The notes beneath the pieces are model-generated. The model worked only from the letters and a program-made list of their open reading frames with translations. It did no database searches and was not told the DNA's origin. A stretch of 35,437 nt of DNA from Paracoccaceae bacterium (GTDB lineage: Bacteria; Pseudomonadota; Alphaproteobacteria; Rhodobacterales; Rhodobacteraceae): positions 1-35,437 of the forward strand of contig SPJP01000028.1 of the NCBI GenBank assembly GCA_006844665.1, in the 5' to 3' direction. Every line of letters begins with the position of its first letter. The first letter of the stretch is position 1. Of this stretch, positions 8,933 to 18,732 are shown one piece after another. The translations under genes and the position numbers were made by a program.

Positions 8933-10318
8933 ATGCAAGACAGTTCCCAAAACACGTTTCTGACCGGCCCCCTAAGCAGCCTTTATGTAAAAACCGCCCT
9001 GCCCATTATCTTTGTGATGAGCATGACCGGGCTGTTGGCCATTGCCGACGCCTTCTTTCTGGGCCGCTATGTCGGGCCCGAGGCGTTGGCCGCCGTCACC
9101 TTGATGTTTCCCCTGTATATGCTGATGGTCGCGCTTTCGACATTGGTTGCCACGGGCATGTCCAGCATGCTTGCCAGAGCGTTGGGCGCAGACCGAATAT
9201 CGGATGCGCTTGGAATTTTTGCCGGGGCGCACGGGTTGGCTCTGGCCCTTGGGGCTGGGCTGATCCTGTTATTCTTTACCTTCGGCTCCCAAGCCGCCCA
9301 TTTGATGGCAGACGGTTCCGACGCTCTGGCAGATATGGGGCTGACCTATTTGCGCATTGCGGTGATCTTCTCGCCCTTGATGTTTGTACTGGGGGTGAAT
9401 TCAGACGCCCTGCGCAATGAAGGCAGGGTAGGATTAATGGCGGCCCTTAGCTTGCTGGTTTCCTTGGCCAATATCGCATTCAACTACGTGCTGATCGCGC
9501 AACTGAACATGGGCATCGGCGGGTCCGCCTATGGCACGGTGCTGGCCCAGTCGCTTGCCCTCGCGATCATCATGGTCTTTCGGGTTCGCGGCCAGACACA
9601 GCTGCGCCCCACAGCCTTTCTGACCCATTCCTTGTTCGGGCGCTGGGGTCGGATACTGGCCCTTGGCGCGCCGCAAAGCCTGAACTTTCTTGGCATCGCC
9701 ATGGGCTCTGCCGTAATCATCGCGGCCCTTCAGCTGAACCACAGCCCCAATTACGAAGACACCGTGTCAGCCTATGGCATTATCACCCGAATTCTGACCT
9801 TCGTCTTCATGCCAATGCTGGGGCTGTCCCAAGCCATGCAAACCATCACCGGCAATAATTTTGGCGCCCAGCTTTGGGACCGGTCTGACAAAAGCTTAAC
9901 CGTCGGGATCTCGCTGACCTTTGGATACTGCGTCATTGTTCAAATCGTGCTTTTCTTGTCCGCCCCTTGGCTTGGCGGCGCGTTTGTCGACGACCCCCAT
10001 GTCATTGCCGAGGTCGGACGCATTCTGCCTATGATCACAGCGATGATGTTTATCGCAGGGCCCCTTGCAATGATCAGCGGCTATTTTCAGGCCATCGGCG
10101 ACGCCCGACGCGCATTGATGCTGGGCCTGTCCAAGCAATACCTATTCGCCGTCCCATTGACCCTGATCCTGCCGCTCGCGATGGGCGAGTTTGGAATTTG
10201 GGCAGCCCCCCCCTTGGCCGAGCTTTTGCAGCTCACCCTCGTGGCCTTCGTTCTGGCCATCACAGCCAAAACCAAAGGGCTGGGCTGGGGCGTATTTCAC
10301 GCCGGTTCCGCCAAATAA
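8933..10318 (+). CDS. MATE family efflux transporter
   Basis: 12-TM-like ORF with two MATE-like repeats (LSSLYVKTALPIIFVMSMTGLLAIADAFFLGRYVGPEALAAVTL); ATG 8933 after AAAGGA. Confidence 0.88.
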   Translation: MQDSSQNTFLTGPLSSLYVKTALPIIFVMSMTGLLAIADAFFLGRYVGPEALAAVTLMFPLYMLMVALSTLVATGMSSMLARALGADRISDALGIFAGAHGLALALGAGLILLFFTFGSQAAHLMADGSDALADMGLTYLRIAVIFSPLMFVLGVNSDALRNEGRVGLMAALSLLVSLANIAFNYVLIAQLNMGIGGSAYGTVLAQSLALAIIMVFRVRGQTQLRPTAFLTHSLFGRWGRILALGAPQSLNFLGIAMGSAVIIAALQLNHSPNYEDTVSAYGIITRILTFVFMPMLGLSQAMQTITGNNFGAQLWDRSDKSLTVGISLTFGYCVIVQIVLFLSAPWLGGAFVDDPHVIAEVGRILPMITAMMFIAGPLAMISGYFQAIGDARRALMLGLSKQYLFAVPLTLILPLAMGEFGIWAAPPLAELLQLTLVAFVLAITAKTKGLGWGVFHAGSAK

Positions 10319-10385
10319 TTAGAACTTTAAAATACGCCACTGGGCTGTATTCTTTGATGAACCTGTCAAAATAGAGGTCTATTCC

Positions 10386-10652
10386 ATGCAATCCAGTACC
10401 TTCATTGCAATTTTCTTAATTCTGATTGCGGGGATTTTCGCCTTTAAGTTTTATCAAAACATAGTCCGGCGCAATTCATTGCGGCGGACGTCAGACGGCC
10501 TCTTTATCTGGGTCGAATGGAATGGCAAGGAATGCAGTTCACACCAAGACCCAAACGCTCCTGGCGGTGCATGGTACACTGACAACTCGGATAGCAACAG
10601 CTGGGGCGGCGATGGCGGTGACGCAGGAGGCGATGGTGGTGGCGGGGACTGA
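10386..10652 (+). CDS. Small single-TM protein with Gly/Asp-rich C-terminus
   Basis: 88 aa; N-terminal hydrophobic helix (FIAIFLILIAGIFAFKFY), tail WGGDGGDAGGDGGGGD. Confidence 0.6.
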   Translation: MQSSTFIAIFLILIAGIFAFKFYQNIVRRNSLRRTSDGLFIWVEWNGKECSSHQDPNAPGGAWYTDNSDSNSWGGDGGDAGGDGGGGD

Positions 10653-11027
10653 GCCCGGCTGCATATCCGGTTCAAGGGACTAGCCGGCGCCACGCATCTC
10701 TTGCGCCGAAACAGCCCGAATGCGGAATCTTGAAACAAGCGCCCCGCGGACCTGCCCCAAAGATCAGCCCGGTGTCAGTCCGGTGTCAGTCTGGTGCAAG
10801 TCGCCCCCAACCAACCCGTTCCGAACATCGTGCAAGCGGTCTGGCCCAAGCGCCGGGACACAGACGCTTAACCGACGCAATACCGACGTTTTACAGCCCG
10901 GCAAAACTGACGGAAAAGAATACGAAAACCAGACCCGCGGACCCGGGTTGAGATTGAGCGAGCATTGGAAAGGGCGGCACGTAACCTCGGCCTCAGCGTG
11001 GGCAGACCCAGTAAAGACGACCAAGCA

Positions 11028-11050
11028 GGGGCGGCGTGTATAACCGCCCC
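11028..11050 (-). terminator. Possible stem-loop terminator downstream of uxaA
   Basis: ggggcgg / ccgcccc inverted repeat immediately after the uxaA stop; no good T tract. Confidence 0.35.
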
Positions 11051-11055
11051 GTGCG

Positions 11056-12579
11056 CTACATCACCGCGCCAATTTGCCAGGGTACAAATTCGTTATCCCC
11101 CAGACCCAGCGCTTCGGATTTTGTTGTCTGGCCAGAGGCAACAGCAAGAATATGCTGGAAAATTTCTTGGCCTTTATCCGCGATGCCGACCCCCTGGGAC
11201 ACCACATCCCCGGTGTTCAGATCCATGTCATCGGGCATTTTTTCAAACAACTGGTCCGAGGTCGCGACCTTGATTGTCGGGCTGGGCTTTGACCCAAATG
11301 CTGACCCGCGCCCAGTGGTAAACACAACCAATTGTGCCCCCCCAGCGATCTGACCCGTGGCCGAAACCGGATCATAGCCCGGCGTGTCCATAAAGACGAA
11401 GCCAGCAGCCTCGACCTTCTGGCCATAGTCATAAACCGCCGTCAGCGGGGTCGATCCTGCCTTGGCAACTGCGCCCAAGGATTTTTCGAGAATGGTCGTG
11501 ATCCCGCCCTGTTTATTGCCCGGGCTTGGGTTGTTGTCCAAAGACCCGCCATTCATCTGGGCGTAGTTTTCCCACCACTCGATCTGCTCGATCAGCTTGT
11601 TCGCAACATCCGCAGACGCCGCACGGCGCAACAACAATTGCTCTGCGCCGTACACCTCGGGTGTTTCCGACAGGATCGCCGTACCCCCTTGGGCCACGAT
11701 CAAATCGCTGGCGATCCCCAAAGCCGGGTTAGCCGTGATCGAGGAAAACCCATCCGAGCCGCCACATTGCAAACCAATCCGCAGTGCTGACACTGGCTGA
11801 GGGCTGCGTTTGGATTGGTTGACCGAAGGCAGGATCGACCGGACATGGTTCTTGATCGCCTCAATCGTTGCGCGCGTGCCGCCGGTGTCTTGGATCGTCA
11901 ATGCGTGGAACCGGTCCGTGCCCATATCCCCAAATTGCGCCTTCATCCGCGCGATTTGCATCACCTCGCAGCCCAGACCAACAATGATAGCAGCACCCAC
12001 ATTGGGATGGGTCGCGTGGCCCCACAAAACCCGGTCCAGAATGTCATAGCCGCGCCCGCTGGCCGCCATGCCACATCCCGTTCCATGGGCCAGGGCCACC
12101 ACCCCATCAACATCAGGGTAGTCGTCCAACAGGCCCGAAAGCTCGAGCTCGGACGCCGCGCGTTTGATCACCGTGGCCGAGCAGTTCACCGTGGCCACAA
12201 GCGCGATATAGTTTCGTGTGCCCACGCGCCCGTCCCCCCGCGCGTAGCCCTGAAATGTCAGCGGAGCAGCGTTCGGAATTGCCTGTTGGGCCAGCGCCAG
12301 ATCAGCACCAATCGCATAATCCTTGGCCGGGTTCGAGAACGCGCAGTTTTGGCTGTGCACATGCTCGCCTGCCTTTATGTCAGCGGTCGCTGTTCCAATG
12401 AACTGACCAAACTTAACCACCGGCTGCCCCGTGGCAATCTGCACGCGGGCGATCTTGTGGCCGGCGGACACAGGCGCAGGCAAGACCACGCCCAGACCCA
12501 AGGGGTCATCCCCTTGCACCGCCCGTTCTGTCACCACGGCGACGTTATCATTCGGATGGAGGATCAAGGGTTCAAACAT
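11056..12579 (-). CDS. uxaA: Altronate dehydratase (fused SAF + UxaA domains)
   Basis: MFEPLILHPNDNVAVVTERAV...; GYARGDGRVGTRNYIALVATVNCSATV; GLQCGGSDGFSSITANPALG; GFVFMDTPGYDPVSATGQIAGGAQLVVFTTGRGSAFGSKPSPTIKVA. Confidence 0.92.
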   Translation of the reverse strand: MFEPLILHPNDNVAVVTERAVQGDDPLGLGVVLPAPVSAGHKIARVQIATGQPVVKFGQFIGTATADIKAGEHVHSQNCAFSNPAKDYAIGADLALAQQAIPNAAPLTFQGYARGDGRVGTRNYIALVATVNCSATVIKRAASELELSGLLDDYPDVDGVVALAHGTGCGMAASGRGYDILDRVLWGHATHPNVGAAIIVGLGCEVMQIARMKAQFGDMGTDRFHALTIQDTGGTRATIEAIKNHVRSILPSVNQSKRSPQPVSALRIGLQCGGSDGFSSITANPALGIASDLIVAQGGTAILSETPEVYGAEQLLLRRAASADVANKLIEQIEWWENYAQMNGGSLDNNPSPGNKQGGITTILEKSLGAVAKAGSTPLTAVYDYGQKVEAAGFVFMDTPGYDPVSATGQIAGGAQLVVFTTGRGSAFGSKPSPTIKVATSDQLFEKMPDDMDLNTGDVVSQGVGIADKGQEIFQHILAVASGQTTKSEALGLGDNEFVPWQIGAVM

Positions 12580-13744
12580 GGGATAGGCCTTTGATAACGC
12601 CACGAATTTCTGCCAAACCTCGCATCCGGCCAATCAGGGGATAGCCGGGGATCAGGTCCCGGTCCAAATCTGACAGCATGTGATGGCCGTGATCAGGCCG
12701 GAACGGGATTTCAAAGGACGGCTCGCCCGCCGCTTGCCGTTTGGATTGCGCGTCCAACAAGACTTTGATCAAGGCAACCATATCCGTATCGCCACCCAAA
12801 TGCTCGGCCTCTTCAAAGGATCCGTCGGGGTCTTTGTGCACATTGCGCAGATGGGCGAAATGGATGCGATCTGCCAGCTTTTCGGCAATTGCAACCACAT
12901 CATTGGCCGGGTTCGCCCCAAGCGAGCCTGAACACAAAGTCACCCCATTAGACGGGCTATCGTAGGCCGCCATAATCCAATCCAGATCGTCGCCGTTCGA
13001 CACAATCCGCGGCAAGCCCAGGATATCGCGGGGCGGGTCATCGGGATGGACGCAAAACTGCATGCCCAGCTCTTCGGCCGTTGGGACTACCTCTTGCAAG
13101 AAACGGCGATAGTTTTGCCGCAACGCGTCGCGATCAATCCCTTCATAGGTCTTTAAAACCGTGCGCAGCCCATCAACATCGTAGCGATCAAACGCACCGG
13201 GCAGGCCTGCCATGATGCTGGCCAACAGGGCGTCACGCTCGGCATCGGTGGAGCGTTGGAACCACGCCCCCGCCTTGGCCAGAACCTCGGTTGAATATTC
13301 AGCTTCTGCTTCATGACGGCCCAGCATGTGAACCTCGAACGCGGCCATGCGTACAGCATCAAACCGCAGGCAGGTCGCGCCGCTTGTGACAGGCGCGGCC
13401 AGATCGGTTCTTGTCCAGTCCAGCAACGGCATGAAGTTGTAGCAGATCGTCTTCACGCCATTTTCGGCCAAATTCGCCATGGATTGCCGGTAGTTGGCGA
13501 ACAAAGGGTCCAAGTCCCCTGACCCGGTTTTGATCCGTTCGTGCACCGGCAGGCTTTCGACAACAGTCCAGCCAAAGCCTGCCTCTGTGATCTGGGCTTT
13601 TCTGGCCGCAATCGCATCTGTCGGCCACACCTGGCCGTAGGGAATTTCATGCAGAGCGGTTACAATGTCCTGCGCACCGGTCTGGCGAATTTCCGCCAGC
13701 GAGATAGGATCATACCCGCCATACCAGCGCCAATTCTCTCTCAT
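12572..13744 (-). CDS. uxuA: Mannonate dehydratase
   Basis: MRENWRWYGGYDPISLAEIRQTGAQDIVTALHEIPYGQVWP; HPDDPPRDILGLPRIVSNGDD; FRPDHGHHMLSDL. Confidence 0.95.
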   Translation of the reverse strand: MRENWRWYGGYDPISLAEIRQTGAQDIVTALHEIPYGQVWPTDAIAARKAQITEAGFGWTVVESLPVHERIKTGSGDLDPLFANYRQSMANLAENGVKTICYNFMPLLDWTRTDLAAPVTSGATCLRFDAVRMAAFEVHMLGRHEAEAEYSTEVLAKAGAWFQRSTDAERDALLASIMAGLPGAFDRYDVDGLRTVLKTYEGIDRDALRQNYRRFLQEVVPTAEELGMQFCVHPDDPPRDILGLPRIVSNGDDLDWIMAAYDSPSNGVTLCSGSLGANPANDVVAIAEKLADRIHFAHLRNVHKDPDGSFEEAEHLGGDTDMVALIKVLLDAQSKRQAAGEPSFEIPFRPDHGHHMLSDLDRDLIPGYPLIGRMRGLAEIRGVIKGLSHV

Positions 13745-15183
13745 GCCATTGTTCGCTTTTCGATGGCAGCCCGCACGCCCAGGGCCCAGATGTCTTCTGC
13801 GGCTTCGGTCACGGGGTCCTGCAATTTACCTGCCAGATCAGCCGGGAAAATCTCGCGGATTGAAAGAAGGGCTGCGACCTTGGCTTGGGGCGTGTCGGCG
13901 GCATCAGACAAGGCGGCCAAGTTATCGGCCATCGGGTCTTTCACCTCGATCGGGTTGCCACTTTCGTCCACGGCCCCGACGTAGCGCATCCAAGCGGCCA
14001 CGGCCAAACACAGCATCGGCGCGCTTTGGCCCGCTTCGAACGTGTCGCGCAATGTTCCCAACAAGCGCTGCGGCAATTTCTGGCTGCCATCCATCGCGAT
14101 CTGCCATGTCCGGTGGCGGATATTCCCGTTGGCGTAGCGATCAAACAATGCATCCGCATAAGATCCCAAGTCCACCCCAGGCGGGGGCGTCACGGTTGGC
14201 AAAATCTCGGCCCATAGCGCGCGGGCAAAGGTGCCAAAAACAGGGTCGCCAACGGTTTGGGCAATCGTTTCGTGCCCGGCCAAATACCCGGAATAGGCCA
14301 AGGCGGAATGGGTGCCGTTTAACATACGCAGCTTCATGTCTTCATGGGCGCTGACATTGGCGACCAGTTCGGCCCCGGCGGCGGCGAAATCTGGGCGCTG
14401 TCCGCCCACGAAATCATCCTCGATCGCCCATTGAGAAAACGGCTCGTGCATCACGGGGGCCGCATCGTGATACCCTGTTAAAGCCTGCACAGTGGCGATG
14501 TCATCTGCCGTGGTTGCCGGGGTGATCCGGTCGACCATTGTGCAAGGGAACCGGCCGAAATCCTTGATCCACTGGGCCAGATCCGGGTCAATCAAACCCG
14601 CCAATTCCAGCACCAGACCCTGAACCAGGCGCCCGTTGTCAGGCAGGTTATCGCAGGTCAGAATGGTAAAAGGGGGACGGCCCAATGCCCGGCGCATTTG
14701 CAAAGCGCGGACCAAGTAGCCAAGGGCAGATACCGGCACGTCATGGGCCAGGTCATGCTGAATATCGGGATGGTCCGCGTTCAGGCGACCGGTCGCAGGG
14801 TGGTGGCAATAGCCCTTCTCGGTCACGGTCAAAGACACGATCTTGACCGAGGCTGCGGCCATCGCATCCAAAACGGCTTGGGGGTTCTCGGGCGCGACCA
14901 ACACGTCATTCAAAACCTCGATCGCCCGAGGCGTTGCCCCCGTGGGGTCCAAGGAAACTGACGTATAGGCCCAGTCCTGATCTTGTAGCGCGTCGCGCGT
15001 TGTCGCACTGCGCAAGGAAACCCCGACAATCCCCCAATCGCCCCCAGACGCCTGCATCGCATCCGCGACATACACGCAGCCAAAGGCCCGAAAAAAGGCC
15101 CCTAGGCCCAAATGCACGATACCAGTGTTCGGTCGATCAGCGGTTTGTCTTTTCAAACGATTAGCGGGCAAGCCAGCCTCCAT
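13741..15183 (-). CDS. uxuB: Mannitol dehydrogenase family oxidoreductase, probable fructuronate reductase
   Basis: IVHLGLGAFFRAFGCVYVADAM, LTCDNLPDNGRLVQGLVLELA, MKLRMLNGTHSALAYSGYLAG; 4-nt overlap with uxuA. Confidence 0.88.
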   Translation of the reverse strand: MEAGLPANRLKRQTADRPNTGIVHLGLGAFFRAFGCVYVADAMQASGGDWGIVGVSLRSATTRDALQDQDWAYTSVSLDPTGATPRAIEVLNDVLVAPENPQAVLDAMAAASVKIVSLTVTEKGYCHHPATGRLNADHPDIQHDLAHDVPVSALGYLVRALQMRRALGRPPFTILTCDNLPDNGRLVQGLVLELAGLIDPDLAQWIKDFGRFPCTMVDRITPATTADDIATVQALTGYHDAAPVMHEPFSQWAIEDDFVGGQRPDFAAAGAELVANVSAHEDMKLRMLNGTHSALAYSGYLAGHETIAQTVGDPVFGTFARALWAEILPTVTPPPGVDLGSYADALFDRYANGNIRHRTWQIAMDGSQKLPQRLLGTLRDTFEAGQSAPMLCLAVAAWMRYVGAVDESGNPIEVKDPMADNLAALSDAADTPQAKVAALLSIREIFPADLAGKLQDPVTEAAEDIWALGVRAAIEKRTMA

Positions 15184-15904
15184 CTACGTTAAGTGTTGCA
15201 CCGTGGATGTAGCCAGCAGCAGGTGTGCACAGATAAACCGCCGCCCCTGCAATGTCCGAGGCTTGGCCCCAGCGCCCCGCCGGGATGCGTTCCAGAATAG
15301 CAGCGTTGCGGTCAGGATCCGCCCGTAAGGCTTCGGTGTTTTTTGTTTCGATATATCCGGGGGCAACCGCGTTTACGTTGATGCCTTTTTCCGCCCATTC
15401 ATTGGCCAGCAATTTGGTTAGACCGGCCACCCCGTGTTTGGCGGCTGTGTAAGACGGCACCCGGATGCCGCCCTGAAAAGACAGCAAAGACGCGATATTG
15501 ACGACAGCGCCGCCGCGCCCGGCGCGAAGTGCTTCGCGAGCAAAAGCTTGGGTTGTAAAGAACAGGGCCTTCAGGTTCACATCCATCACCGCGTCCCAGT
15601 CTTCTTCGGTGAAATCTACCGCGTCGGCACGCCGGATAATGCCCGCATTGTTGATCAGAATGTCGATGTCTTGTCCGGCAAACAAAGTTTGCCCCGCCAT
15701 GGGGTCAGCGAAATCCACCAAAATGGACGAGGCCGTGCCCCCCGCTGCTGTGATCAAATCAATCGTATGATCGCTGGCCCGGCGCCCTGCGCACAAAACC
15801 TCGGCCCCGGCCTGGGACAGCCCGACAGCAATAGCCTGACCAATGCCTGAGTTTGCGCCCGTGACCAATGCCCGGCGACCTGTCAGCGAAAAATGGTTGC
15901 TCAC
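15161..15904 (-). CDS. kduD: SDR family 2-dehydro-3-deoxy-D-gluconate 5-dehydrogenase (KduD-like)
   Basis: GTG start at 15904 (VSNHFSLTGRRALVTGANSGIGQAIAVGLSQAGAEVLCAGR), YTAAKHGVAGLTKLLANEWAEKGINVNAVAPGYIETKNTEAL; GTGA overlap with the kduI stop. Confidence 0.87.
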   Translation of the reverse strand: MSNHFSLTGRRALVTGANSGIGQAIAVGLSQAGAEVLCAGRRASDHTIDLITAAGGTASSILVDFADPMAGQTLFAGQDIDILINNAGIIRRADAVDFTEEDWDAVMDVNLKALFFTTQAFAREALRAGRGGAVVNIASLLSFQGGIRVPSYTAAKHGVAGLTKLLANEWAEKGINVNAVAPGYIETKNTEALRADPDRNAAILERIPAGRWGQASDIAGAAVYLCTPAAGYIHGATLNVDGGWLAR

Positions 15905-16725
15905 CGCAAATCCTCCATCGCGACCATGTCCATATCCGTGAAATCCACGTTGTCGCCAGCCATAGCCCAGCAAAACGTATAGGATGCCGTTCCGGCCCCG
16001 AAATGGATCGACCACGGCGGCGAAATCACGGCTTGCTCGTTCGCCATGACAATGTGGCGAGTTTGATCCGGCGCGCCCATCATGTGAAAAACACGCTGGT
16101 CTGCGGGCAGTTCAAAATACAGGTAAGCCTCCATCCGGCGGTCATGGACATGGGCGGGCATTGTGTTCCAGACAGAGCCCTCTGCGAACTGAGTGTACCC
16201 CATCAACAATTGGCAGCTTTGGCAGACCTCTGGATGCAAGAACTGGATGATCACCCGTTCGTTCGCGGTTTCGCGCGCGCCCATTTCAACCCGGCGCGCA
16301 TCGGCCAGTTTGATCAGCGTTGTTGGATAGCCGCGATGGGCAGGGGCTGACAAAATGTAGAACCGGCCAGCGCCCGAAAAGGTAATCGGACCCGCGCCCA
16401 TGCCAACATACAAAACCTCGCCATTTTCCAGGCTATAGGTTACGTCCCCGACAGACACGCTGCCTGCAGCGCCAATATTCAGCACGGCCATTTCCCGCCG
16501 GTCCAAGAAGCCTTCTGTCCCGGTTTCGGACATCGACCGTAGGGTCAAGGGCGCGTTTGTAGGCACGGCAGACCCAAGGATCATTCGATCATAGTGACTG
16601 TAGACCAGATTGATCTCGTCCTCGGCAAACAATCCTGCCACGTGAAAATGCTCGCGCAGTTTTTCGGTGTCGAACGTCTTGGCCGTCGCCGGATCAATCG
16701 CGTAGCGGGTTTCTGTTTTCAGCAT
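15901..16725 (-). CDS. kduI: 5-dehydro-4-deoxy-D-glucuronate isomerase
   Basis: YAIDPATAKTFDTEKLREHFHVAGLF, HVHDRRMEAYLYFELPADQRVFHMMGAPDQTRHIVMANEQAVISPPWSIHFGAGTASYTFCWAMAGDN. Confidence 0.96.
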   Translation of the reverse strand: MLKTETRYAIDPATAKTFDTEKLREHFHVAGLFAEDEINLVYSHYDRMILGSAVPTNAPLTLRSMSETGTEGFLDRREMAVLNIGAAGSVSVGDVTYSLENGEVLYVGMGAGPITFSGAGRFYILSAPAHRGYPTTLIKLADARRVEMGARETANERVIIQFLHPEVCQSCQLLMGYTQFAEGSVWNTMPAHVHDRRMEAYLYFELPADQRVFHMMGAPDQTRHIVMANEQAVISPPWSIHFGAGTASYTFCWAMAGDNVDFTDMDMVAMEDLR

Positions 16726-16741
16726 CAATTAGTCCCTCTGA

Positions 16742-16894
16742 TCACGGTGCCGCTACGCGGGTTGATCGAAGATGGCTGGGCAACCGACCCTCGGCCCCAG
16801 ATTGGGACCGAGAGGCGATGACCATCAGCTTGGGATCTGTCGCCAAGATTTGGCGTGCGACCCCGGTATCTACGACAGCTTCACGACAGGACAT
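16742..16894 (-). pseudogene. Truncated/degraded KdgF-like cupin remnant
   Basis: 50-codon ORF (below the ORF-track cutoff): MSCREAVVDTGVARQILATDPKLMVIASRSQSGAEGRLPSHLRSTRVAAP*; resembles the KdgF N-terminal pattern GVxRxILxxDPxLMxVxxxxxxGAEGxxHSHPH, then stops. Confidence 0.5.
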
Positions 16895-16904
16895 AACAGG
16901 ATCC

Positions 16905-18185
16905 CTAGTGAAACAGCGAAGGCAGCCACAAAGACAGCGCTGGAATATATGTCACCAGCAACAACGTCGCGAAGCCTGCGCCATAAAAGGGCCAGATCGT
17001 CCGTACTGCGTCCCAGATGGGGACCCGACCCACAGCGCAGCCAACAAAGAGAACCGCGCCAACAGGTGGGGTACACAGGCCAATGCCAAGGTTCAGGATC
17101 AAGATGACCCCGAAGTGGACAGGATCGACACCAAAGGCCGTTGCGACAGGCAAGAAAATGGGCGTGGTGATGACGATCAGGGGCGACATGTCCATGAACG
17201 TGCCCAGCACCAGCAACAAAAGGTTCAGCAGCAACAGAATGATGATCGGATTGTCCGACACATTTTGAAGCGCGGCAACCAAGGTCGCAGGCACTTTGGT
17301 ATAGGCTAGAAGCCAGCCAAATGCAGCCGCACAGCCAATTACCATCAGCACCATTGCGGTGGTCCGCACGGCAGCAAAGGTGGCTTCGACAAACTCGCCA
17401 AACGACAGAGTTTTGTAGACAAAGAACGTCACAAGAAGCGCGTAGACAACGGCGATATTGGAGGATTCTGACGCGGTAAAGATACCGGACCGGACGCCAA
17501 AGAAGATGATCGCAACAAGGATCAAGCCCGGTGCGGCGCTGATGAAAAGCGAACCGACCATACGAAAGCCGGGGAAACGCTCTGTCGGGTAGCCGCGCTT
17601 AGAGGCGACGAACCACGCGACGATCATCAAGGACAGCGCAAGGATAAAGCCCGGGATGATACCGGCAGTAAACAAGTCGGCAATAGAAATGCGCCCGCCT
17701 GCCGCGATAGAGTAAATGATCATGTTGTGCGACGGCGGCAGCATCAGTGCAATAATCGATGATGTGACCGTAATATTCACCGCATAATCAGCGCCGTAGC
17801 CGCGTTCCTTCATCTGAGGAACCATCAAGCCGCCGACAGCCGACGCATCCGCAGCAGCAGATCCTGACACACCGCCAAACATGACCGATGAAATGATGTT
17901 CACTTGGCCCAGACCGCCGCGCAAGTGCCCGACAAGCGCCCCTGCAAGCCCAACAAGTCGTCGGGCAATATCGCCCCGGACCATCAGATCGCCCGCGAAG
18001 ATAAAGAACGGGATCGCCATCAGCGAGAAGACCGAAACACCCGAATTGAGACGTTGGAAAACCACGACCGGCGGCAAGCCCAGATAGGCGATTGTCGCAA
18101 AGCTGGCGACGCCAAGGCAGAAGGCAACGGGCGTGCCGATAAGAAGAAGGAACACAAATGTCCCGAAGAGGATATAAAGTTCCAT
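16905..18185 (-). CDS. TRAP transporter large permease (DctM)
   Basis: FVFLLLIGTPVAFCLGVAS, FGGVSGSAAADASAVGGLMVPQMKERGYGADYAVNITVTSSIIALMLPPSHNMIIYS; probable hexuronate importer from context. Confidence 0.95.
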   Translation of the reverse strand: MELYILFGTFVFLLLIGTPVAFCLGVASFATIAYLGLPPVVVFQRLNSGVSVFSLMAIPFFIFAGDLMVRGDIARRLVGLAGALVGHLRGGLGQVNIISSVMFGGVSGSAAADASAVGGLMVPQMKERGYGADYAVNITVTSSIIALMLPPSHNMIIYSIAAGGRISIADLFTAGIIPGFILALSLMIVAWFVASKRGYPTERFPGFRMVGSLFISAAPGLILVAIIFFGVRSGIFTASESSNIAVVYALLVTFFVYKTLSFGEFVEATFAAVRTTAMVLMVIGCAAAFGWLLAYTKVPATLVAALQNVSDNPIIILLLLNLLLLVLGTFMDMSPLIVITTPIFLPVATAFGVDPVHFGVILILNLGIGLCTPPVGAVLFVGCAVGRVPIWDAVRTIWPFYGAGFATLLLVTYIPALSLWLPSLFH

Positions 18186-18707
18186 TTAAGTATCCAATGG
18201 GTCTTCGCCAAACCGCGCCGTGCGCAATCCAGCGGCGCGCCGTAGCACGCGCTCAAGTGAAAAGAGGACGATAAGAACGCCGCCAGCAACGAGCGGGGCA
18301 AAATCCCACGCACCCGAAATACCAAGCGACGGAAGCTTGTTTCCGGCGGTCTTTACGCCAAGCTGCCAGCCATACCAGATCATACCAAAGCCAAAGGCCC
18401 CAACAGCAAGATCCGAAATCGAATGCAGCACGACCTTGACCCGGTCCGGCAAAACATAAAGCAAGATGTCGAAGGACAGGTGGTAGCCTTCCCGGATGCC
18501 AACGGCGGCCCCCAAAAAGATGAACCACCCCATGATCATAACAGAGGCGGGCTCGGTCCAGACAATACTGTCATTGAGCACATAGCGCCAGAAAACTTGG
18601 GCGGCGATGATGGCCGTCATGATGACCAATCCCGTCCCTGCTATCCAAAGCGAAATCCGGGCCAGTACCCCGGTGCTTCGCGCTGAACGCTCCATAAAGC
18701 TTTTCAC
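18186..18707 (-). CDS. TRAP transporter small permease (DctQ)
   Basis: 4-TM ORF; likely GTG start at 18707 after GGGAGG; abuts DctM. Confidence 0.88.
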   Translation of the reverse strand: MKSFMERSARSTGVLARISLWIAGTGLVIMTAIIAAQVFWRYVLNDSIVWTEPASVMIMGWFIFLGAAVGIREGYHLSFDILLYVLPDRVKVVLHSISDLAVGAFGFGMIWYGWQLGVKTAGNKLPSLGISGAWDFAPLVAGGVLIVLFSLERVLRRAAGLRTARFGEDPLDT

Positions 18708-18732
18708 CTTGGGCCCTCCCCCTTTTAGAAAA

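Noticed and set aside
10720-11043. 107-aa ORF in the gap between the microprotein and uxaA
   Set aside because: No ribosome-binding site or recognisable motif; overlaps the 11-bp repeats and the hairpin after uxaA; likely chance.
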